Origin: Melioribacter roseus | GTDB lineage: Bacteria > Bacteroidota > Ignavibacteria > Ignavibacteriales > Melioribacteraceae | DNA length: 64,000 nt | Direction of reading: 5' to 3' | NCBI GenBank assembly: GCA_020722065.1 | Contig: DYLK01000003.1 | Span: forward strand, 89,368 to 153,367 | Shown here: positions 1 through 10,800 of the stretch, in pieces | Layout of the letters: each line of letters begins with the position of its first letter | How positions within the stretch are numbered: the first letter of the stretch is position 1 | Program-made: the position numbers and the translations under genes | The notes under the pieces: generated by a model | What the model saw: only the letters and a program-made list of their open reading frames with translations | Told to the model about the DNA's origin: nothing | The model's database searches: none

Positions 1-1
1 T

Positions 2-541
2 GATTTTATTCTTCCAAAAGAAAGTAATCAAACAGATTATATCGGAATGTTTGCAGTTTCCGCAGGAATTGGAATTCAGCATAAAATTGAAGAATTCAGA
101 GCCAGAAATGATGAATACAACTCAATTTTGATACAAAGCATTGCCGATAGATTAGCAGAAGCATTTGCAGAATTTGTTCATTGGAAAATTCGAACAAATA
201 TTTGGGGTTTTTCGAATGAAGAGATTAATATTGAAAATCTAATTGCAGAAAAATATATTGGAATTCGACCTGCGCCAGGTTATCCAGCACAGCCAGATCA
301 TACTGAAAAGCAAATAATCTTTGATTTACTAAACGCAGAAGAAAAATGTGGAATTACGTTAACAGAATCGTATGCCATGTTGCCTACTGCTTCGGTTTGT
401 GGACTAATATTTTCGCATCCCGAAAGTAAATATTTCTCAATTGGGAAAATAAGTAAAGACCAAGTTGAAGATTACGCTAAAAGGAAAGAAATATCGGTTG
501 AACAAGTTGAATATTGGCTAAAACCACACATAAATTATTAG
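2..541 (+). CDS. metH: Methionine synthase (cobalamin-dependent), C-terminal fragment
   Basis: The gene is cut by the window start; the frame is open from base 2 and ends at TAG 539-541. What remains is the C-terminal AdoMet-binding reactivation domain of MetH. In this domain S-adenosylmethionine remethylates inactive cob(II)alamin so the enzyme can again make methionine from homocysteine and methyl-tetrahydrofolate. The signature RPAPGYPAQPDHTEK and the downstream LTESYAMLPTASVCGL and GKISKDQVEDYA stretches are the conserved AdoMet site and fold of this family. One small oddity is Gln where many homologues have Cys in the PGYPAxP loop. Identity is secure; the upstream catalytic domains lie outside the window. 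Confidence 0.96.
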   Translation, partial: DFILPKESNQTDYIGMFAVSAGIGIQHKIEEFRARNDEYNSILIQSIADRLAEAFAEFVHWKIRTNIWGFSNEEINIENLIAEKYIGIRPAPGYPAQPDHTEKQIIFDLLNAEEKCGITLTESYAMLPTASVCGLIFSHPESKYFSIGKISKDQVEDYAKRKEISVEQVEYWLKPHINY

Positions 542-548
542 GAAAATT

Positions 549-1073
549 ATGAAAACAAATAGACTTAAACTCTTTATTATTATATTCTTAACAACTTTCT
601 CACTTCAATTATTAGCACAAAATCATAAGGAAGTTTTCCCTTCAGACTCAAGTTATTCGTTGAAATATCCCAATGATTGGATGACAATTCCATCAGTGAA
701 GAAAATGAATGTAATGATAGTTAGCCCTAAAATAAGTGAAAAAGATAGTTTCCAGGAAAATGTAATAGTTTTTTCAGAAAAGATAGATGAAAAACTGACA
801 CTTGAGGAAATTTATCAGAAATTTCAAAAGGAAATTCCCACCAAAGTGAAAGCATATAAACTAATTGAGAAGGGAAATACTAAAGTGAACAATTTGGAAA
901 CTATTTGGTTTGTGTTTGAACAAGGAAATGAAACAAAAAACTTGGCTTATATTTTTCATAAAGGGGGAAATAGCTATGTCGTTTTAAGTACAGCAAAAAC
1001 AACAACTTATGCTGAATATGAAAAATATTTTAAGGAAATTAGTTATAGTTTCAGATTCAGAAAAAAATTCTGA
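549..1073 (+). CDS. Small secreted protein, PsbP/DUF1795-like
   Basis: This 174-residue protein has a clear signal peptide (basic MKTNRLK, a hydrophobic stretch, then LLAQ) and so is exported. The mature part starts with SYSLKYPNDWM, the 'sYsikYPsdW' opening seen in PsbP-like and DUF1795-type folds, and ends in alternating beta strands; no enzyme motif is seen. It starts 7 bases after metH and may be co-transcribed. Its last 139 bases (935-1073) and the next 20 bases lie in a 159-bp segment repeated exactly 18 kb downstream. The stop codon sits within a perfect 7-bp inverted repeat (1056-1074). The fold assignment is tentative and the function unknown. Confidence 0.75.
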   Translation: MKTNRLKLFIIIFLTTFSLQLLAQNHKEVFPSDSSYSLKYPNDWMTIPSVKKMNVMIVSPKISEKDSFQENVIVFSEKIDEKLTLEEIYQKFQKEIPTKVKAYKLIEKGNTKVNNLETIWFVFEQGNETKNLAYIFHKGGNSYVVLSTAKTTTYAEYEKYFKEISYSFRFRKKF

Positions 1074-1093
1074 AATTCAATCGTTTTCTGAAC
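935..1093 (+). repeat. 159-bp direct repeat, copy 1 (left end of surface island)
   Basis: Bases 935-1093 are identical, base for base by eye, to 19263-19421 in the same orientation. This copy is the native-looking one: its first 139 bases are the 3' end of the secreted-protein gene at 549-1073, and the rest is its trailer. It contains the inverted repeat TTCAGAA-AAAAA-TTCTGAA at 1056-1074. Identity stops sharply on both sides (C versus T before; GTGATT versus CTGGGG after). No transposase, integrase or tRNA is next to it. Confidence 0.95.
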
Positions 1094-1449
1094 GTGATTT
1101 TTTCCGTAATTTTTTGAATAAACTTGACTTTTACAGATTAACAAAAGTATATTTTGTAAATAACAAGTTATTTGTACTATTTACATATAATAGTTTATAT
1201 ATAAAATTTTTAGCTATTCTATCAGTGAGGCACTAAAGGAAAAAGATATACAATTTTGGCATATTAAGGTTATTAGTTGTGTCCAAAATCACATTAATAC
1301 CATATATCATCTTTATCGGATTGAATCTCTAACCAGAAAACTATAACTTAATAGTAAGAATTACAATAAGTAAAATCCTTGAAATATTTTATGGTTTTAG
1401 AATGAATAATAAAGTAAGACATTTAATTAAAGATGAAGGCATAAGTAAA
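1094..1449. other. AT-rich gap before the giant gene
   Basis: This non-coding stretch of about 350 bases lies between the left repeat and the giant surface-protein gene. It is very AT-rich and should hold the promoter of the island operon. I found no convincing TTTG-N19-TAnnTTTG match: the nearest candidates, around 1140-1200, have wrong spacing or mismatches. No RNA gene or stable hairpin is evident. Confidence 0.5.
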
Positions 1450-1752
1450 ATGAAAAAAGCACTATTTTTATTATTACTAACTTTTAGCTCTTTGTTTTCT
1501 CAGAGTTCAAATTGGAGTTCATTTATTTCATTTCCAAATTACCCTTCTCCTTATTTTAGCGATTGGGAAAGAAATCCTAACATTGGTAGCTTAAATATCA
1601 ATTATTTTGGAACTGCACCAGTGCAATTCTATTTTGAAGTAATTATGACAATTGATGGTTATGGCGAGGCAATTAAAGGAAGAACGGATAACCGTGAATA
1701 TTTATCAGGACCAGTTTCAGAAGTACTTACTTTTAATGATATATCTGACTAG
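1450..1752 (+). CDS. N-terminal fragment of the giant surface protein (signal peptide, ends at in-frame TAG)
   Basis: The ATG at 1450 gives MKKALFLLLLTFSSLFSQ, a good signal peptide; an ATG at 1402 is in frame but would put a charged leader before it, so 1450 is preferred. The fragment reads for 100 codons and stops at TAG 1750-1752. After this codon the same frame is open without a break into the 3,893-residue reading frame below, with protein-like sequence immediately after the stop (QSTTINPDLEKLVLQTG). I therefore read it as the 5' end of one gene of 4,011 codons interrupted by a single nonsense codon. The alternatives are a sequencing error, a recent null mutation or readthrough. On its own this product would be a short exported peptide. 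Confidence 0.8.
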   Translation: MKKALFLLLLTFSSLFSQSSNWSSFISFPNYPSPYFSDWERNPNIGSLNINYFGTAPVQFYFEVIMTIDGYGEAIKGRTDNREYLSGPVSEVLTFNDISD

Positions 1753-1803
1753 CAAAGCACAACTATAAATCCTGATTTAGAAAAGCTCGTATTACAAACT
1801 GGA

Positions 1804-4800
1804 ATGCTCCCCGAATCAAATTACTCATTGTGTGTAAAAACAAGAGCAGTTAACGGTGAATTACTTACAGAAACATGTGTTGATTTTGAGATTTCAATTC
1901 CAAATCCACCAGAATTAATTTTTCCTGAAGATGAAGGAGCAATCGATTTGGGACAACCAACATTTATGTGGAATCCGATAAATATTCCACATGATGTAGA
2001 TGTTTATTATAATTTTAAATTAGTTCAAATACTAGAAGGGCAAACAAAATATAGAGCAATACAATCCAACATTCCAATTCTAGAAACAGAAATAGTAAAT
2101 TCAAATTTATATTCATATAAATTAGATGATTATCAACTTGAAGAAAATGCAAGTTATGCATGGCAAGTTCAGGCTGTAAACGATGAAGGAATGCCTCTTT
2201 CAACTAATAACGGTTATTCCGATATTTTTTCTTTTACTTACGGAAACAAAAATTCGGAATTAAACATTGACACGCTCGAGGTAATTGAAAATGTAGCTTA
2301 TTTAATTGATATAAATCAGCTCTCAGTTGTTAAGAATGAAGCATTTTATACACTTAATGGAATTGCAACTTTACTATTTATAAAATCAGATGAAAGCAAG
2401 GTTCAACTTGAAGTAAGTGTTCAGAACTTGATGGTTCAGCAATTTGGAGATGATAACCCGATTTTGCTTGGTGGTAATATTAACGGTGATCTTGTTGATG
2501 ATATTTTCCCTTCAAGCATTACTGGAACGTATTTTAATCCGCGTAGTTTTGATTTGCAAATTCCTTATCAATTTATGATTAATGGTGTTTTTAATATTGG
2601 TGATCAAACCGAAATTCCTTTGAGCGGAAATCTTCTTTACGAACATGGTGTATTAAGTGGCGAGCTTATGGCAACAGCTCAAGATGGAATTTCTCTTCTT
2701 TCTTTTGGAAGTGAAATAGTTCGATATAATATTAGTTCTGCACAGTTGAAATTCCCAAGTCTTGAAATTGATTTTACGGGTTCATTTTCATTTTTTGATG
2801 GCATGCCAATGGCAATGAGCGATGAATTTACAATGTCGTCAAATGGAGATTTTGCATTTAATTTTTCTTCTGAAATTCCTTTCGAAGTTTCACTTTCTTC
2901 TACATCGGATTTTTTGAAATTAGTAATTAATAGTTATCAAGGAAGTGTGAGCGGAAATATTTACACACAGAAATATAATTTCAATGTTTTAACTGATAGT
3001 AAAATAGAATTTAACGCTAATCCAGATAATTCATTTGGTGCAGATTTAGAATTATTATTATCACCAAATTCAATGAAAGTAATTTCATTTTATCCAAGTG
3101 AAGATTTTGAAAATAACTATATTGATCTTGGTTGGCTAAAATTCAAAATGGAGAGAATGAACTTAAATGCTCTTTCTTATGCAAACAGCGAATGGGATTT
3201 TGATTTTTCATTAGATGCGAAGTTTAACTTACCAAATTTTAGCGAGATGGATTTCCCAACCATACATGGAGTTACATTTACTCCAACAGGATTGAAATTC
3301 CCTCAGATAGATTTTGACAATTTCTCAATTCCAAATATCGATTTTGCAGGATTTGCTTTGGAAATTTACGGTTTGAGAATGCAGCCTTTTACTTTTGATT
3401 TATCCACTTGGACGCCTGGCTCAATTGCTAATTTTTCATTCGATTTTGATTCATATTTAACTTTTCCTAATTTCCCTGAAGGAAGTGCTGCTGAATTCTT
3501 TGGAGATGGAATTAATATTTCGCCTAATATCACTGGTGGGAAATTTAATTTTGAAATTCCTACAATTAATTTTACGAATCCTCTAACACTTTCAATGCTT
3601 GATAATTTTAAATTCAATGTAAATGAAATATCAGGTTCATTAGGTTCAGATTTTGATGGTGTTAATTTTTCGTTTCTCCCAAATATCAAATTAAAAGGCG
3701 ATTTAGTTTTGCCTCCAGCTTTCGGTTGTGAAGATGGCGAGGAAACTGTTATTTCGATAAATAATGGAATTACAGTAAGCGGAGACGGAAAATTAAGCGG
3801 TGAAATTACAAATATTGTTCCCGAATGCCCAATAAAATTTGGAATGGTTTCACTCTTTTTTTCTAATAGTAAACTGCAGTTTACAAACGAAGAAAATCAA
3901 AAAATTATTCTTGAAGGAAATGCTGGAATAAAATTTAGTAATGCAATGGAAACAGACCCAATTGGCAATTTAAGTGCAAAATATGATATAATGAACAACG
4001 ATTTGATTTACCTCAATGGCTCAATTAACGATAAATTCCGTTGGAATATTGGTGGCGAAAATCCACTTTTAAGTTTTATGATAAACTCAGCTAATATCAA
4101 CAATAGAATATTAGAAATCGATGGAAGAAATTCTGTTGTGTTTGGTTCCACAGAGTTTGGAGTTACTTTTGACCAATTCCAAATAAACTTGAGCGACCTT
4201 AAAATTGAAAGCGGGTCAATCTTTTTTGACAGCGGTTTCAACTTAAAACTAACTGGAATTGAAGACAATAATTTTGTGATAACAACAGAGCCATTTGGGA
4301 CAAAGCTAAATGGCGAAGCAGGATTAATGTTGTCATTACCTGACCAAATTTCTATCAGCAAAGATGGAATAAAAGTTATTGGAGATGGAACTGCCGAAAT
4401 CAATTTTAATGGAAAAAACTATTCTGGAATTGGTGTTAAATTCTCAAGTGATTTTGCGTTTAATATGCAAGATTTTTCTGTTAAAAACGGGATGATTGAA
4501 TTTTTCTCAAATGGAAATAGATTAGCTTATTGGGATGAAAGTGGATTTGTTCCAGATATTAATTTCTTCTTGAATTATATAATTCCAGAAAAGCTACCTT
4601 TACCTACATTGGATTTGGCTTATTTACAATTAAAATCTAATGACAGTCTTTTGGTTAACGTTGTTCCAAACGGCGATGAAGTTACAATTTCAACTTTTGA
4701 AGGGAAACCAATTCCGCTTGTATTTAAGGGATTGCAATTCAATGAACCACTTCCTCCACAAATTGATGTTACATTTAGTTTAACTGTAAACACTAATTCC

Positions 4801-7800
4801 GAAGCAGTTACTGGCGGACAAATATTTGTAAATATTCCAGAAGAATTTAGAGATGATTTCGACCTTTCTAAACTTGGAATTCCATATCAAATTCATTCAA
4901 TATTTTATGGTGAGATAGAAGGCAATTACGGCTTTAAACTTGTTGGTAAAGCAAAGTTATTTGAAACTGAACTAAATTGTTCAGATTCACTTTCCCTTAC
5001 AATTACAAATGCTGGAAATCTGATTGGTTCAGTTGATTGCCCATTAGAAACCACAATTCCAATGGTTCCAGAAAGCAACAAACTAAATTTAGTTATGAAT
5101 AGAATCACGGGTGAATTTAATGTTGATTTATTATCACGAACAATAGATTACGATTTTGCACTCGATTCCGATATCCGTTTCCAACTTGACGAAAGCAGTA
5201 CTTGGGGCGTTTGGACTTTGCTTGGCGTAACACCAGATGGAATTGAATTCCGCGATAGCAGAGTTGATTCAGTTGCAATTCCAAAAATATCTTTACCAAA
5301 CTTTGATATTTCAATGTCAAATATTTCTTTACCAAATTTAAGTTTTACTAATGGAGTAAACGGTTCAAGTGGAACTTGGAATTTTGAATTTGGAATGGAC
5401 GTTGATATGTCATTCCCACAATTAGGATTTTCAATAAAAATACCAAGTGCTGACGGAATGAGTTTAACGCGTAGCGGCTTCCATTTCCCAAATATTTCGA
5501 TAAGCGATTTGCCAGATAGTCTTTCATTTGATTTAAGCGGATTTGTAATTCATCCAACTGGATTCAGATTCCCACAAATAGATTTTAATTGGTTCGATCC
5601 TTTATCAAGCGAAATTGATTGGAATTTTGATTTCGACCTTAATGTTGATTTACCAAAAGTTGTTGGCGATATTAGAACACTTTCTTTTAGTGATGTCCAT
5701 TTTAATGAAGGAATGTTTAGCGGTGAATTTCCTACTATAAATTTTGGCTTAGGCGAGCTTATTTTACCGATGGGAAATGGGTTGGATTTCAACATCACTG
5801 GAATTACAACAAATTTCTTTAACAACGAAGGTTTGCAAGGACTTAATTTCGGTTTCAAAGGTCAATTGAAGATGCCAGAATTTGCAACTTGCGAAAATTC
5901 TAACGGAACGCTTTACGATATTTCACAAACAGAATTAACTTTTGGAAGCAACGGATTTTTAAGCGGAAGAATTGAAAATTTTGCACCAACTTGTCCTATA
6001 AATTTAGGATTTGGGAAATTCAATATCACATCGTCATCGCTTGAATTTGCAGCAAACGATAGTTCACAATCTGCAGTTATCGATATGCAAGGAGCTATAA
6101 AAATTGCAACTGGCGGACAAGACACAGTTACAGCAAATGGTTCGTTAGTAATGAATTTGATAAACGGAGAACTTATTGATGGCGAAGTACAAATTAACGA
6201 GCAGTTCGTTCTTAATCTTCCAAAAGAAAATCCGGTTTTAAGATTTATAGTTAACAGTGCAGTTTACAATAAAAATGGTCTCGCTATTAACGGAAACAGT
6301 CAAATATTATTAGAAGGTGGAAATACACTTCCTGTGAATTTTCAAGAATTTATGTTTGACCCAATTCAGTTTAAAGTTTTAAGCGGTTCTATTACAATTG
6401 CCGATTCACTTTCTCTTTTGCTAAAAGTTGGAGAAGATAGAATTGATTATTCGCTTGTTCCTTACAATTTCATTTTAAATGAAAATCAAACAGCTAAAGT
6501 CGGTTTGAAAGGCGGCGTTACAATTGATGCAAATGGAATTTCAGCAAATGGCGAAGCTCTTGCATCAATAAATTGGAGTGAAGAATTTAACTTCGACGGA
6601 CTTCGAGCAGATTTTTCAGATGATTTCAAAATGAGAATAGCACCTTTTGGAGTCGAAGAAGGCAAAGTTGACATTTTCAGAAATGAGAACAAAATTGCAA
6701 CTTACGACAATAGCGGTTTGCATCTTGGTGATATTTTCGGAATAATTCCTTTACCAGAAAGAATTCCATTACCAAGCGAAGAAATAGCTTATCTTCAAAT
6801 AAAAAATGGCGAAACGGTTCTTGTTCAAACTGAATCAGTTCCAAACGGAACAAGAATTTCTACTCGAGCAGGGGAATCTGTAAAATTAAAAATACCTGGA
6901 CTAAAATACGGAAGTGAAAATGCTCCTGAATATAATGTTCAATTCAGTGTTGTAATAAATCCTTCTGATAGACAAATTGTTGAAGGTGAAATCACTATTG
7001 ATGCAACTGAAGATAATCCTTCACTATTGAATTTGAGAAGTAAAGGAATTCCTGTTGATATTAAACAAATTCGTTACGGAAAAAATTCGAGCAATGTTTA
7101 TCAACTTACTTCACAAGTAAAGTTTGAATTACCAAGTATGCTTGCTAATTTCCCAGTCGATATTGAGAATTTAGAGATAAATCAAGATGGTTTAGCAGGA
7201 ACAATAAATTTAGGTCAATATTTTGACCATTATCCAGAAAATGAAATTCCAACTTTGGCAAGCTCACTTGTTGGTGAGAATGCTTTGATAACATTAGAAG
7301 GTGTTAACGCAAGTTTTGGAGCGAATAAAGCATTCAAATTTTCGGGTAAATTTATTCCTAAAATGTTTATTGACAATGGCGACACTTCCAAAATTCACTA
7401 TTCTGCTGAATGGATAAGCGCACAAAATAAATTCTCTTTTGGTCTTGACCTTGCTGAAGGACAAGATATAAATTTGGGTATTGCCCAGTTTGTTCCAACA
7501 GCATTTGGTGAGCAACCTGCAATGAAGTTGGAATTTACTGAAAGTCCAACTTCGGATTTTGCTTTTATCTTAAACGGACAAATATTGTTTGATAGTTTTG
7601 GCGAAGCAAATGAATTTTCGCTTGATTTCAGAAATATGCAAATCACAAAAAATAATTTTTCTGTTGATGATTTAAGTTTGCCAAATATTGAAAATGCGTT
7701 ACAATTTGAATTATTCAAATCAAGATTCCAAATTTATGATGTAAATTTAAATGGAGTTAATCACCATGGAATTTCATTTTCATACAATGATGGCGTATTT

Positions 7801-10800
7801 AAAGTTGAATTAGCAGGAAAACTTACTTTCTTTGATAAGGAAATTATGTTTGCCGGTTTGGGAATTGACACACACGGTAACTTCACAATGCCAAATGTCG
7901 ATTTTATTACAGCTCCATTAGTAGTTGTTGATAATTTCTTAACTCTTACAAAAGTAAGATTAAACAACAATAAATTGGATATTGGTGGGTCAGCTAAATT
8001 GCCAAAACCAGCTGCTGATGATAATCATTTTGATTTCAATTTTAGTATTAATCCAGATGGAACTTTTGAAGGATTAAGCGGAAATGAATTTGTATTGATT
8101 GATGAAACAAGAAGTGGACTTGGTGGTGGAGATGCTTCGGAATACAAGTTCTGGATCGGAAATTTTGATGCTCGATATTTAAGTTTAACTCTCGATTTTG
8201 AACACATGCAACAAAGCACAATACAAATAGTTGCGGATGTTTATTTTAACGATGACGCAATTGGTATTGGTAATCGCGGTGTTGGAACAATAACTCCTGG
8301 ATTAACTGTTGATTTTACAGGAAGAACAGAATTTGGTCCCGTTTCTATTCCTGGAAGTTTAGGAAATGTTAACTGGGAAATGTTGCAAATTCATATTGAG
8401 CAAGTTAACTTAAACAATGAGAACGGATTTGAATTTGAACTAACTGGAAACTTTAGCTTGGGAATATCGGGAGTTGAAGGCGGACTTAATTTTGGTGGCA
8501 CTGACCGTGGTGGTTTGATAATTACTTCAACTGGAGGTATTGAAAATTTCGGTAATTCCATTAGCGGTGGAAATTTTTCAATTCTTGATGTTGTAACAGT
8601 TACTGTTCAAAATGTTGGATTTAGCTCAACTCCAACAGATATTATTATTACAGCAAATACATCTTCAGGAAATTCAGTAGGGACTGAGAATCGAACAATT
8701 CGCGTAAATAATTATTTCAGTTTTGGCGGAAGCGTTGATATTGCAGGATTTATGAGTGGCGGAATTGACAGATTGTTAACATATAGTACTGATAACGGCT
8801 TTGCTCTTCTTATCGAAAATGCAAATCTAGAAATTGAAAATGTAATTTCAATGAGAATGGATTTGATATATGAAAGTATTGGCGGAAGTTATAAAATATT
8901 AGCTGGAGCAACTGGAAATCTTGACATGGGCGGATACGAAGTTATTGTTGTTGGAAAAGTTGCAACAGGGAGTTTCGGTTTCTTTGTCGCAGTTGATGGT
9001 TTACAGATTCCTTTAGGTCCTGTGGTGTTAGCAGGTGTTGGAGGCGGATTCTTCTACAATCCAACAACTCAAGATGTAAATTTAGTTAAATCACTTTGCG
9101 GATTAGGCAATAGTAGTGCAAGTAGCAAAATAAAAATTCCAGATAATGCCTCTTTTGCAGTTTTTTTATATGCTTCTTTAGCTTTTGCTGAAGATGATAT
9201 AATACAAGGTAGAGTTTTACTCTCACTTGTTGGAACAAGTTATTTTTCACTTGATGGCGATTTAGTATTCCTTTCACAAGATGGTAGATTATATGGAACA
9301 GTAAGTTTGCAAGCAGATTTTGACCACGGCTATCTTGATGGAAATATTCAAGTATTTATGAAAGTGCCACATTTGATTGATGGAAATGGAACACTTGCAT
9401 TCTATATTTATGGAAGAGATACATGGGCTGTAATGGGTAATTCACATGCAACAGTTGTTAGCTTCTTTGATGTTGATAATCGTTTGTTCATTGGACCTTC
9501 AGGTTTCTTGCTTGGAATGGAAGCACATGCCGGATTTGATGTTTGGATAATTGAAGTTGATGCAGGTTTCGAAGCACAGATTTGGTATATCGAAAATGTA
9601 AGTTGGGGTGCTTATGCAACGGCTTATGTTAAAGCAGCACTTTGGGCAAACATTGCTTCAGCAAAAGGTTGGTTAAAATGTGCATTGTTCGGTGAACCAA
9701 ATTTCTATATTTATGGTGAAGCGGGTGTATCAGTATCTGTGCTTTGTTTTAGTGGTTCAGCTTCAGTTTGGGCAAAAATATCCGCTGCCGGTGTTGATGG
9801 TGGTAAAGGACACGATTCGGAAATGTCAAGATTGATTGACGAAGCACAAGGAACCTGTGAGGAGGCACAAGCTCAAGCAGATGCAATTCAGGGTGCTGTT
9901 AATAATCAACCTCCACCATCATTTACATTAAGCGATGAGGAATTAGCACAAGCTTATGCAAATCTTTCAGAATGGGCAAGAAAATATAAATATGGAACCC
10001 AAACGGAACGAACAGAAGCATGGCAATTCTTTTTATCAATAAGAGAAGTAGAAACAAACATCCCTGGTATACCTGTTTTCACAAATATTGGTGGGGAATT
10101 TGAGCTCTATAATCTTGTTCTAAATGAAATATATTTAGGTGAAAGAGCACCATCACAAAATGATTATTCAACAGCTTTATCTTCTCTTGATAGTGCACTT
10201 ACTGCATATTCCGAAGTTCGCAACGAATTTATGGCTAATGTTGACCCAAGTCTGATTGCTCTTGAAACAATTTCAAATGACTTTGATACAGTTAGCAATA
10301 TGCCAATAAATATGGCTGGGTTAAGCGAACCTCAGTTTGAAGAATATATTGATGCAAATGGTCAAACAAGAACAAGAATTGTTGCTGGTACACAACCAAG
10401 TTTTAGTGTAGATGCAGAATTAGATTCGCAAAACAAACAAGCAATTACTGAAACAGTTGCCAGTGCTGAAGCTTTTGAAGAACAAGTAATGGCGCAAATA
10501 GCAAATCTTGATCAAAATATTCAAAAGATTGAAACAATTTTAGTCGGTGCAAACGGTAATGGCGGAGCAGAAAAACTTGCTTCATCTTATGGATCGATGA
10601 TGACAAGTATTTCAAATATATATACAAATAAATTCATCCAAGATAAAAAAATGTATAATTGGGCTCATAATTACAGAGGAATAATGGCTTCCCAAAACAC
10701 TAATATTGTAACTGTAATGCGTGTAAAATCGTATATGGTTTACAACCGTGGATGGACATATTTGCGAGATCTTACAGCTAATCGTGTTCGAAAATTAGCA

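Noticed and set aside
1009..1236. 75-codon open frame over the left repeat, with a twin at 19337-19525 starting with the same residues
   Set aside because: Both are out-of-frame readings of the duplicated 159-bp segment and diverge into AT-rich junk; the duplicated DNA, not a protein, is what is shared.
3366..8219. Many minus-strand open frames inside the giant gene (for example 3366-3689, 4008-4403, 7398-7718)
   Set aside because: They are antisense shadows of the AT-rich repeat coding sequence, with no ribosome sites, no recognisable domains and skewed Ser/Lys/Phe composition.
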